NCBI GenBank assembly: GCA_004123355.1
Contig: SCHM01000002.1
Span: 7,413,569-7,477,568, forward strand
From: Amphirosellinia nigrospora
Taxonomy: Eukaryota > Ascomycota > Sordariomycetes > Xylariales > Xylariaceae
Direction: 5' to 3'
DNA: 64,000 nt
In this document: one piece after another, positions 38,111 through 49,059 of the stretch
Position numbering within the stretch: the first letter of the stretch is position 1
How the letters are laid out: each line of letters opens with the position of its first letter
The notes under the pieces: model-generated
What the model saw: only the letters and a program-made list of their open reading frames with translations
Databases searched by the model: none
What the model was told of the DNA's origin: nothing
Program-made: the position numbers and the translations under genes

Positions 38111-38865
38111 GTAGATACGGACAACCCATTTCGCGGCGTATGGGAGATACTCAAGGAAAACCTGAAAGTTCTACCAGAGTCAAAAGCTTTCTGTACAATT
38201 TAATGCTTTATGGGGGGGTCACTCTGGCATCGCTTGTAGCCTCATTGTTCGATTACGATGTTCCATTATTGCTTGCGGGAGGCGTTTTTGTTATTTGATG
38301 TTTTGGCTCCTGTGCGTCCTCGGCACCCTCAAACTTGGTGTTTTGCCCTTGGTTGTTATTGATCTCAGGATGGAATGTAATGACCATGACGAGATCCGTT
38401 ACGAGCTGTGGGATTGATCTTTCCCATCCAAGTGTGCATTGTCCGGCGTTAATCGGTGTTGGTACTTTTTCGGTGGTTCCTCTTTCCTCGACTCCTTTAC
38501 ACCGGGGCGTGGTATTTCGACCAGTTCAAGAATAAAAAGGCATCCAATCTAAACTGTGCTCTTTTCGTCGGATCTGAAGCTGAGCTTAGGGTTTTGGAGG
38601 CAGAGGCATGCAGCTCCTCTAAATGAACAGATATGCTTCGATGCTTGTCTGGCAAGATATGTATCTTTTAATATAGGACATTCGTCTCCATTAATGATAA
38701 CCAACTTTCAATATTTCGGCTACCGAGTTTCCCGTCATTAAGCTTACTCTAGTCAGAGCATTTATAACAGATAGGCAGACGTATCCTCAACTTGAAAGCT
38801 AACACGTAAAGCCGAAGACGTAGAAACATTACAGGCACAAACCGTCAGAATAGATGATACTGATA
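38111..38865. other. Convergent intergenic region
   Basis: Lies between the 3' ends of the kinase (+) and SGNH hydrolase (-). It presumably holds both 3' UTRs. Nothing else was recognised. Confidence 0.6.
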
Positions 38866-39889
38866 TCACGTCCTCCTCTGGGACGTTCTCCTTCTTTTTG
38901 AGCCGATCGGATCGTCCTTCTCTGTCTTTTCTTTAATCGCGTCTTCTACCTCCCGCCCATCGTCACCGTTGTCCGGTATGCTGTTGTTCGCAGCTCGTTG
39001 CAAAAAGCCCTTTCCCTTGACCTCTTGAATGCTCTCGAGGAAAATGTTACCCATCATGATGTAGCCCTCGTTGGTAGGGTGGATATTATCTGGACCAATG
39101 TCCTCCGGCCTCGGACGATCGGGAAGTCCTTGGTCGTAGTGCATCTCGGATAGCGCAATCGTCTTATTCTCGCGCATCAGGTCATCGGCTACCTGGCGGA
39201 TCTGGTCGTTCGCGCTAAGTATGCACGGCTCGAAGTTGGGATCTGGCGTGGTTGCTAGCGTCGACATTATCACCGTCGCTTGAGGTTCTCCCTCCATTAT
39301 GGTGTCGATGAGGATTCGCATTCGCTGACCGATGTTCCCGGTGTCGTCCTTTTGGAAACAGTCACTCGTGCCCACCTGCACGAGGACTAGGTTAGGCTGG
39401 AGCGCCGGTACGGATTGTCTAGCATTCTTAGTGATAGTCCGGATCCGGTAGGAGCCCCATCCCTCGACGTCGTTGTCGTCCCAGTCGCCGAAGCGGTTGA
39501 ACCCCACGCAATTGACATCAGTCCCCCAGGATTGCGTCACAGTGTCTCGGATGTGCTTTCTGTAGCCCCGGTCGCCCGCCGATACCTCGCCGCGGGTGAT
39601 CGAGGCCCGATGAACATGATGCGCAAAGGGATTACTTCGGTAACGGGATTATCGTCGCCATTGCTGGCGCTATTATCCGTGGAGCTATCTCCTCCTATCT
39701 TGGATAGTTGACGCACATACTTGTCGTAATCGACCACATTATAGGTGAAAACGCCTACTTGACTTATAATTAGCCCGGTTATCGAGAGATACCATTGGAT
39801 TCTCGGAGGACAACGGGCAACTCACCGATTAAAGCCAGTACCAACCCCAGTACTATCAGTACCCTGGAGAACCCGAGTAATCCCTTCAT
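38866..39889 (-). CDS. Membrane-anchored SGNH/GDSL-type hydrolase
   Basis: Esterase/acetylesterase-type hydrolase. Exon 1 (39889-39826) encodes MKGLLGFSRVLIVLGLVLAL, a single membrane anchor or signal; a 68-base intron follows and exon 2 begins at 39757 (VGVFTYNVVDYDKYVRQLSK). Block I is GASIT (GxSxT) after LRIMFI; one G is missing there (near 39613), so the literal frame reads GPRSP, but the next frame continues TRGEVSAGDRGYRKHIRDT. Block III is VQVGTSDC, with Ser where GxND is usual. Block V is DNIHPTNEGY, giving the catalytic Asp and His. The C-tail is highly charged and ends in KRRRTSQRRT. The substrate is unknown. If membrane-anchored as type II, the catalytic domain would face the secretory lumen or outside. 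Confidence 0.82.
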
Positions 39890-41000
39890 GGCGGCTCATT
39901 GTCAACTCTGCGAACAAGTGAGTTCATTTCGGACGAGCGCAAGGCTGCTGGCGACATCGTTATGTATGTGTTGCGTGCCGCTTCTTGGCAAATTCCCTCC
40001 TGTGGTGTAAGAAAATCACATCACACTAGCTGGGCCGGAACTCGGCATGGGCACATTCTTTCGTGTCTGGCATGAACGTATTGAGCCCCCAAATAATAGC
40101 CCGCAAGGCAAAAAACGGCCGCGTCGCCGCATCCAACGGTCCCCGTTCCACCCCACTGATTGGGTTACACGGCCCCCGGTTCGTGTCCGGTTTCAGACAA
40201 TCCTAGTGATCCGTAAGATCTGACGGCTCGGCGCACGTCATTGCGCCGCCATCCATATAGATAAGAGGACCCGGGCAGATACAATTGGAAATGGTCTGTA
40301 CCTCCCTTAATCACCTATTACGCGTACATGGCACACAGGCGCATGTCTGGAACCCAATCGCTAGCGGAGAGCGTCGTATTGTGTGATTGACGATGGAGGG
40401 GCGACAGCATTGATACACGTCCCCTGAGTAGGAATATAACGTCCGAGATTTCGGCCTGCAAGCAAAAATGAAACAGACGGAGATCGTTACAAAAGCTATT
40501 ATAGCCACCCTTTTACAGCAAAGATAATCTGAATAGGTCTATGATAGTAGGCTATCTCATACGCAAGGGTCGGCTCGTCGCTTTCGCCTGGAATGGCCCT
40601 AGGCGGGCATGCGCTCACAATTTATTAGATCTCTCTAACCGAGCAGATGGTTATAAGATAGGAGTAAGGCTATTTTCTATTCTAGCGCGTAGCTCGTAAG
40701 GATGGGACCACTTTCGTAATAATGGCGGTGTCCCGTTGCATTTGGACTGTTTAATTGTGTTGGGGTTGGTATCTGGGTAGTTATTGGAGGGTTGCATTGC
40801 AATCTGTCTGGTTGGGGTTTTCAGGGCAGGCTCGTAGGATTAAGAGGAAGCCCTGCAGATAGGGGGCCACTTCGCTCTAAGACCATGTCAATGTTGACTC
40901 CTATCTGGCCACCAGATTCTTAAGGCTGAAGATGAATTGTTTTATTGAACAAATACCGGTTTCTTTACTCGGAACGATCAATGAGTAAGAAACAGCGGGT
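39890..41000. other. Intergenic region
   Basis: Upstream of the SGNH hydrolase. A GC-richer patch at 40080-40270 is followed by AT-rich sequence. No coding region is supported. Confidence 0.5.
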
Positions 41001-42817
41001 ATGAAGGAGAAAAATACAGCTAAGTACCCAGTCATAGAACTCAAGTTGGCTGAGAATAGTGTCTCGCAGATTCGCTATTGGGCTCCTTTCATAAATGCTC
41101 TGGTCGGCCTGCGCACTGTCATTTTAGACCCGATTTCACTGCCATCTTTCGTCAACATCAGCGAATATATCTCCCTTTTCTGATGGCTTTAAGGTTACAT
41201 ACCGATAGCGTTTATTGGGACTAATTCTGCAGCATAGTTCTCAACTCGATGCGAGCATAAAAAATGACATGTGTGGACCAATTCCATTTCCAAATTTTAG
41301 GGGAAAGTTAATTTGGACTTGTCGAGTCGCAACCTTCCCCATCCGAACGAGCTACACGGGATTGTGGTTCAAAGACTGAGGGCATATGAACCTAAATACT
41401 TTGATGAGAAGGAACATGACACTGTGAGATAACCTCGATTTGCTGCAATCATACGCCTTAAGAAGTTACCCCTTACCGTCCACCGTCTTTCTTCCCAACT
41501 TACGATATTTCTGAAAGTTGAGTGGACATGATGCTGTTCTATTGAAGGAACGGATGAAATAAAACTCTTGTCTGTTCTCCAAGATACATAGTCCTAAGTT
41601 CTCAACTAAGATTTACCCTCCTCCAATCCGACTCTAATTGTCTTCGACGCGTCAACTTCAACTTAGCTAACGCCAGGCCAAACATAAAAGCTTGGGACCA
41701 AGCTTCCTTAACAGGAAGACATCCTATCGTTGGTAATTCTACAAAGTTTTTGCAGTTATACAGCTCAAACTTGATACCTTGACTTAAATTCGTTTCTGCC
41801 TACTCAACTTATATTTTCTCGCTTATCATCCAGTAAACGACGACACTATTTGCAACTAGTCGACATTACCATAGACGGAGACGACTCTAAGCTTACACCT
41901 AAGAATACGGTACGCTTCGAGCGTCTCTCATACGTCATTTTTCGGAGAATCCTCATATTTATTATGGCCCGCGACACGATCTTTCTCGTCAACGAATTTT
42001 CCTGTAAAGTACGATATGTCGACGAGAAAGGTACAAAAGATATGAAGCAAATCTTCCATCCGACCAAAGACAGCGATGATATGATTATAATCGGTGGCCT
42101 CTTCATAAATGCAGTTCTTTGGTAAAATCAACAGCGACGAATATCGGTTTACAAAAAAAAAAACGTCGTGTACCCATCGCAGGTCAGTTACTAGAGATTT
42201 CTTACCCCTTTTACTGCGCCTCTGCCCAAAAACCTTACGAGTTTACATAAATAGCGCAACATCTGATATTTTTTTAGCTATCCTCGGAGGCTTACGAAGT
42301 TCCAAAGAACTTCAGCTACAAGGGGGGATTATTGACTTTAGTGTTGTAAATAGAAGGCCCGTGTTAAGGATTGGGTCCTCATCCACTTAATCAATCGGCG
42401 CGTTCGCGACATAGGTAGACAGGCCTTTTCCCGAGGAAAATCGATTGCCATGGCCAATACACTCCCTTGTGCCATTTCTTCGAGACAGCGAGGTTCGACG
42501 AATAGCCTTGGAAAAAATGAGGGACCTGACGCATACTAACATGCGTACTTACTACCCTAGCGAATTCTTGGTGCTGCTGAAACACGTGCAGCATTTCACA
42601 AATTTGGAAGCTTGCACATGTCTGGTTAAATGTACCTAATCAAGCCGAAAGGCCAGACATCAACGACCTAGTGAGCAAACGCGAGATGCCATATGACCTA
42701 GCGAATATATTGGCGCAGATCGGAGTGCCCAAGGAGGTATTATATCTCAGCGGTTTATTTGAAGGCGAACGTTGGGAGGAGAAGATGGCGGAGATGGAGG
42801 TTCATGTATATCCGTGA
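41001..42817 (+). pseudogene. Broken gene of unknown function, possibly F-box/LRR type
   Basis: A chain of protein-like segments on the + strand in changing frames: VIELKLAENSVSQIRYWAPF near 41025-41180, ITIDGDDSKLTPKNTVRFER.. near 41865-42120, and near 42445-42817 MRDLTHTNMRTYYPSEF, VLLKHVQHFTNLEAC and NVPNQAERPDINDLVSKREM, ending LFEGERWEEKMAEMEVHVYP at a TGA (42815-42817). The general look (Leu spacing, acidic C-terminus) recalls fungal F-box or LRR-like hypothetical proteins, but no F-box could be aligned. Several frame changes and stops are needed along its length. Neighbouring genes suffer sequence-error indels too, but the AT-rich internal stretches suggest real decay. Confidence 0.3.
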
Positions 42818-43294
42818 GAGGAGAGTAGAGCAAGATGGTTGACCGTCAAAAACGAAAACACTACCCAGAATTCTCTATAGCATGAGTAATGTGAAGAGTA
42901 GAAGTAGGAAAATAGATAGGAAGTAGAAATGAGCGCATGGATTAGCCTCTATCAAACTTGGAAGACTTGCGCCGGGCGTATGTAGCTATTGTCAAGCTCT
43001 TCGGCGAAGAATACAAATAAAATACATGATCAGAAATTGAGGCGAGTGATATGCATTCAGAGGTAGGAAACTGGTTTCGCTTTCTGGGCTTTCTCTTTTG
43101 TACTCGACGATCGGATATGAGTAATGCTGGTTGAGCCTGCCTACCTACTATAATGGGACTTTTTAAGTGGTGCAGGACCTAACCTTAACCCAGCAGAACG
43201 CGTCTGTCTCTAAGACAGCCCCGCGCCCCCGCATAACAACAGCGCGAACCACTGTAAACACTCCATCGTCTTCAGAACCCATGTCTGCGCCATC

Positions 43295-45027
43295 ATGGAG
43301 AGCTTCCTTCGTGAATGGAGGCAAGACGCTCTAAATAAGGCTCAATACGAGTCGGCCATCTTTATCGGCGATAAACTATTTGCCCTCACTAGTAAACCCT
43401 CACCGGTTCCGCCTTGAACAGGCCATTAAAAATGCTAACGGCTTTGTGTAGACGACGATAAAGATGCCTTCTGGCTAGCACAGGTGCACTTCGGTACTGG
43501 CAACTACACAAGGGCGCAAACGTTTCTCTCAAAGCAAGATTTGATTACCCGAAATCCTTCATGCCAATATTTAGCTGCCCATTGCTTCATCAAGCAGTCT
43601 CGTTACGATGAGGCTCTGGTCGTGTTGGGGGAGCGCAACCCCACGCACCTCATCTCAAACCATGCAACTAAACGCAAAACAACGCACGGTAGCAGCCGCT
43701 CTGCGTCAAATCTAGGGCGTGGCATTTCCAAATCCCAAGATAGGCGTGACGAGTCTTCAAGTGAGGAAACAGTGAACAGGAGGGTGGAGGCTTCCATGTG
43801 CTACTTACGCGGCATCTGCTATGCCAAACAGAATGCCTTCGACCGAGCCAAAGAATGCTACAAGGATGCCGTCCGCATTGATGTGCAATGTTTTGAAGCC
43901 TTTCAGCAGCTGATGAAGAACTCGCTGATGTCCCCAGATGAAGAATGGAATTTTCTCGAATCCCTTGATTTTGACGCCATCATGGTCCCTGGAGACCCTT
44001 CCTCGTCACAGGAGGCGGCCGAATTCACCAAAATGCTTTACACTACGCGACTATCCAAGTACCGGAATCCTGATTCATTTACCACTGCTTGCGAGACCCT
44101 ATCAACTCACTATAACCTCTCCTCAAATCCTGATCTCTTGTTGGCCCGTGCAGATCTTCTATACACCCAGTGTAGATACAAGGATGCCCTAGCCATAACC
44201 GATTCTATCCTTCAAGAGGATAAATACAATTTCAACACGTATCCTTTACACCTTGCCTGTTTGTACGAACTCAAAATGAAGAATGTTCTATTCCTGATAG
44301 CACACGACCTGGCCGACAGCCACCCCGAGGAGCCCTGTTCTTGGCTTGCGGTGGGGATCTATTATTTTGCGATCGACAAGATTGCCGAAGCACGGCGATA
44401 CTTCAGCAAAGCTAGTATGATGGATGCGCACTTTGGGCCAGCCTGGATTGGCTTTGCGCATACCTTTGCCGCCGAGGGGAGCACGACCAAGCAATATCAG
44501 CATACTCGACGGCAGCACGGCTGTTCATGGGCACGCACCTCCCTCAGGTGTTTTTAGGGATGCAAAACCATGCATTAAACAACATGACACTCGCCGATGA
44601 ATTCCTGAAGACGGCATATGGCCTCTGCAAAACGGATCCCTTGTTGCTTAATGAGATGGGAATTGTATACTATCACCAAGATAGACCGCAAGACGCGATC
44701 ACTCTATTTCTCAAAGCGTTAGAGGTAGCAGAAGATATCGATGCGGAACCGCAATCTTGGCTCTCAGCTCGGACAAACCTGGCGCACGCTTACAGGCGCG
44801 CGAAGAGGTATGACGAGGCGTTGGACCAGTTTGACGAGGTTTTGCGGCAGGGTGGTAAGGATGCTGCCATTTTTGCTGCCAAAGGATTAATATACATGGA
44901 GCAGGGAGACAAATGGGAATTGGCTATCGAAGTACTGCATCAAGCGCTAGCGATACACCCGCAAGACCCAATCGCGACCGAATTATTGAGTAAGGCATTG
45001 GAAGAAACTACGGGCATGTTGATATAG
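43295..45027 (+). CDS. cut9: Anaphase-promoting complex TPR subunit Cut9/CDC16 (APC6)
   Basis: TPR scaffold subunit of the APC/C ubiquitin ligase, needed for the metaphase-anaphase transition. Exon 1 (43295-43391) encodes MESFLREWRQDALNKAQYES and joins over a 60-base intron to NDDKDAFWLAQVHFGTGNYT. TPR helices run through the protein, e.g. CYLRGICYAKQNAFDRAKEC, HFGPAWIGFAHTFAAEG, LLNEMGIVYYHQDRPQDAIT and ARTNLAHAYRRAKRYDEALD. One base is missing in a G run near 44478 (FAAEG|EHDQAISAYSTAA), after which the frame resumes with ARLFMGTHLPQVFLGM; with that restored the protein has about 557 residues, a little shorter than S. pombe Cut9. The final helices (WELAIEVLHQALAIHPQDPI) end at 45027. Confidence 0.92.
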
Positions 45028-45916
45028 AATCCTGTCGCCGTTTTGACACGGGTTTGGGACAGTTGTACGACTATTCTAGTGCTGATCCGAGGAACCCAAT
45101 CAATCACATTGATTTCGGTCGTTCCAAGAGACCTCTGTTTCATTAAACCTTGCGGGAGGTGACTCGTCCCATGGCCGTGTTTTCTTGGTTTCTGGCGTAG
45201 TCTGCTTTTGTAACTACCTAGGTATATATAATGGTGCCTTGCCTTGTCTTATTCTAAGACAAAACACTTAACAACTTACTACGTCGATAGGATATCAGAC
45301 AGCTCGCGGAAGACGAGCTGGGATGTCGTTGTAATAGACGAGGTTACAGCGGGCTCGATTCGTGAAAACTATAAACTGGCATCTTTTCTTGCTTTATACA
45401 GACACTGTTACTGTATGTAGAGCTGTGTGCTCATGCATCCGCACTAAGAACCCCGTTTGCAGAAGAGCTATGCAGCGACTTCTCTGGGGCTCCTAGCTTC
45501 AAATCTGCGCGACAGGGTGCAACTACCAGAATTGGAAATTATTAAAATTATTATGAATTATCATAAATACTTTTACCATCAGCTTAAGCAAGCTTAAGAT
45601 ACCTAGCCAGCTTTTGAATTGTGTTCAGGAAATTGAGCACTGCCAGGTAGAAACGCGATTTCCATGACCTCTCATACAAAGAGCCCCAATTTCCAGGTCG
45701 CTGCGCAGTGCAGCACTGTGTTTTGTCACGTGAGATAGACGCTAATCCAAATGGGTCAGAGTGTTCTTTAAGCTTAAAGGCCCACCTAAAAAGTTTCGCC
45801 CTAAAAGGTCACGTACCTTACCTGATCGATTTATATGTTCCTCCAACTTTCGTTCTCGCAACAAATCTCAACGCGACCGTATTCACAAGAGCCCCGCGCG
45901 TATCAGAGCCTTCGCC
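45028..45916. other. Intergenic region between cut9 and BBP
   Basis: Contains the cut9 3' UTR and BBP promoter. An ACTACCTAGGTATATATAA string near 45213-45230 combines the recurrent CTAGGTA motif with a TATA-like run. A second AT-rich patch lies near 45540-45600. No gene is supported. Confidence 0.55.
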
Positions 45917-48069
45917 ATGTCGTGGAGAAACCAGGGCATCACCGGCTCGAACAATATCCCTCTGGGCAATCGCCGCCGCTTTGGTGGCGACTCAGATGGT
46001 GTTGAGGCCAGGCATGATGACAGAGACAGTGTTGACGCTGCCTCCAACGGCGATCGCGAACTCAAGCGCGGTCGCAGCCCCGAACCTAGTGAGTGGCATA
46101 ACTACGCCTAGCTCTTCATTTCCCTTTATGCTTCCTGCCTTTGATATTAACTACTCTGTGCGACAGGAAGTGAGGCAGATGGCCCTCGCCGTCGCAAGAA
46201 ACGCAACAGATGGGGCGATGCCTCCGAGAACAAAGCAGCTGGCCTCATGGGCCTTCCTACCGCCATCGTCGCCAATATGACCAGCGAGCAACTCGAGGCG
46301 TATACCCTGCATTTGCGAATCGAAGAAATTAGCCAGAAGTTGAGGATCGATGATGTCGTTCCTGCTGACGGTGACAGGTAATGCCCCTTATTCCTCAAAT
46401 TCTTATCTCAAGGACACCTCTTTGCTAATGCCCCCGTGCCGCAGATCTCCCTCTCCCCCGCCGCAGTACGACAACCATGGCCGTCGTGTCAATACTAGGG
46501 AATACCGTTACCGCAAGCGTCTGGAGGATGAGCGACACAAGCTGATTGAGAAGGCCATGAAGACCATTCCTAACTATCACCCACCACAGGACTACCGCCG
46601 GCCGACCAAGACTCAAGAAAAGGTCTATGTGCCGGTCAATGATTACCCGGAAATTAATTTTAGTGAGATTGCTAACCCTCTAACCTTTCTAACCATGCCT
46701 TTACCCCTTCTTGTTCGGGATCTTGCCAGGAGTGCCGTGTCACCTCCATTCGTAACGTGCAGGCCCTGGCTGCATCTAACTACATCCTCATATACTTACC
46801 TGGTGTGACGCGTACTAACACTTAGCTCTTCTCCCTAAAGTTGGTTTACTTATTGGTCCTCGTGGCAATACTCTGAAGAAGATGGAAACTGAATCCGGTG
46901 CCAAGATTGCAATCCGCGGAAAAGGCTCCGTAAAGGAAGGTAAAGGCCGGTCTGATGCCGCACACGCAAGCAACCAGGAGGAGGATCTCCACTGCTTGAT
47001 CATGGCAGATACCGAGGAAAAGGTTAACAAGGCCAAGAAGCTAATCCACAATGTCATCGAGACGGTGAGTTTACGATAATTATCCCCCTCCAATTCCTCG
47101 ATCTAAAACGCTAACTTTGGTCCAGGCTGCTTCCATTCCAGAAGGGCAAAACGAACTGAAGCGTAACCAGCTTCGGGAGCTCGCGGCCTTGAACGGTACC
47201 CTTCGTGACGATGAAAACCAGGCATGCCAGAACTGCGGCCAGATCGGCCATAGAAAGTATGATTGCCCGAGAAGCAGAACTTTACCGCCAACATCATTTG
47301 CCGTGTCTGTGGCAATGCTGGTCACATGGCTCGAGATTGTCCCGATCGTCAAAAGGGCGCCAGCTGGCGTAATGATGGTCCTCGTCCTGCTGGTCGTATC
47401 GGCGGAGGAGATGCTGCTGACCGCGAATATGAGGTAAGTTGCCCCTGCCTTTCTTCAAAGCTCCTGTCACAGTGGCTAACTGATTACGTTTAGCAATTGA
47501 TGCAAGAACTTGGTGGTGGTTCGGGTGGACCACCCGCTCGCATCGAAGCAGGGCCGGGTTCGTACAATAACAACGGCAATGGTGACAATAAGCCTTGGCA
47601 ACGAGGCCCGACCGGCGCAGCTGCTCCCTGGCGCTCTCGTAACGATGATCGCGGCAACGAGGGTGGTGGCGGCGGCGGTGGCGAGGCGGTGCGGCTCCTT
47701 GGCGCGAGCGCGGTAATCGCGGTGGTGACAGTCAAGCAGGCGATTACTATGGCGGTGGCCAGAGTTATAACAATGGTTCATCTGCTCCTGGTGCCGCTCC
47801 CTGGCACCAACCTAGTCATGGCGGCGGCCAGTCAGGCTACGGCGGCGGCTATCCTGGCTACTCTGGTTACGCGCGGTGCAGCTCCAGGTATGGGGCCGCC
47901 GCCCGGTCTTCCTGCGAACCCTCTCGGAGCGCCGCCTGGACTTCCTGGCAATCTTAATGCCTTGATCCAGCAGTACGCAGGTGGTGCAGCTCCACCCCCG
48001 CCCCCATCGGATGGCGCTCCTCCGCCTCCTCCGAGTGATCAGCCTCCTCCACCTCCTCCTGGTGCTTAG
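45917..48069 (+). CDS. BBP: Branchpoint-bridging protein (BBP/SF1/Msl5)
   Basis: Nuclear splicing factor that binds the intron branchpoint in the commitment complex. Six exons: 45917-46088, 46167-46377, 46445-46662, 46841-47064, 47126-47433, 47494-48069. N-terminal [20 protein letters not shown] and the U2AF-interaction helix ([20 protein letters not shown]) are followed by the SF1 helix-hairpin and the KH-QUA2 domain ([62 protein letters not shown]). Two CCHC zinc knuckles follow: [14 protein letters not shown] and [14 protein letters not shown]. One base is missing between the knuckles near 47267. The Gly/Tyr-rich tail shows two further breaks (about 47690 and 47875) before the APPPPPSDG proline tail. 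The KH intron is 178 bases and carries TACTAAC shortly before its 3' end. Confidence 0.93.
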
Positions 48070-49059
48070 TGTGTTATGGACAGTATGGACTTTCGATACT
48101 AACCCGCGCACACGGCAACAAATGTGCCGACAATTCGTGTCACTAATCAATGCGATCTCGATGACTAACTACGCCTCCAAGGTAATTGCGTTGACTCACG
48201 ACTTGATATTTAGGAAACGCTTAAGAGCACTACATCACATTATTGTCACATACTGAGAATCAGGGCCACACGAAAAGGAATAGGAATACTGATATATTCG
48301 ATGTAAAGTAGGGACTAACCTGTAGATACCAAACAAATTGTGAACACCGGATATGCTGCAAATGACTGGGTGGTATTACTAGTGAAGTCTAGACATTGTG
48401 GTTCTGAGACCGATAGTAATAGTAATAGTAATAATACCTAACGAGGCTTTATATTTCAATCACGTGGCCAGGTGATCGCATGCACCGTAGATAGTGGGTA
48501 CCATCCGCAGTTTTGCCCCTCCCCCCCCCAACGCATGCAAAGCAGCTAGCTCTGCAGCACAAGCTTGTCGACGCTTCCCCGCACGGGCGATGCCAAGAGT
48601 ACCTTACCTACTCCGATTTTGGGGGATTATCAACTCTCCTTCTGCTGTCATGTCAGTTTAGCTGCCCCTTGGCATTCGTTTTTTCAGGGCAACCGCGATG
48701 ATGGTCCAACGGCCTTATTAATTTCTAAATTTGTTGATACCTTGTTGATACCTTTGTGCTTATAACATCCTTTTCATATTCTGAGACTTATATATCGTAT
48801 GCCTACTTGGGTACTTGCAATACCTGATCTTTACTAGTCTATAAGAATACTAAGAGTCTCCTTTGCATGGTTCCTAATCTCCACCCGACCCGAGTCTGTC
48901 ACCATTATCATTGGGAGGCTTGCTTCCCCACCTAGAGACCTAGAGCTCAACCTATCGATCGTCGCGACTGGATTCATTCCCGTTTCCGTCGCACGCTGCA
49001 CCTGTGTCGCATCCTCATAGGCCGACCGCTTCTGCTCCAGCAGACCGTCCTCCATCATA
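48070..49059. other. Intergenic region between BBP and PFF1
   Basis: BBP 3' UTR and PFF1 upstream sequence. An (AGTAAT)n microsatellite lies at about 48414-48437. No other feature was recognised. Confidence 0.55.
48414..48437. repeat. AGTAAT microsatellite
   Basis: Four tandem, slightly imperfect AGTAAT units in non-coding sequence. Confidence 0.8.
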
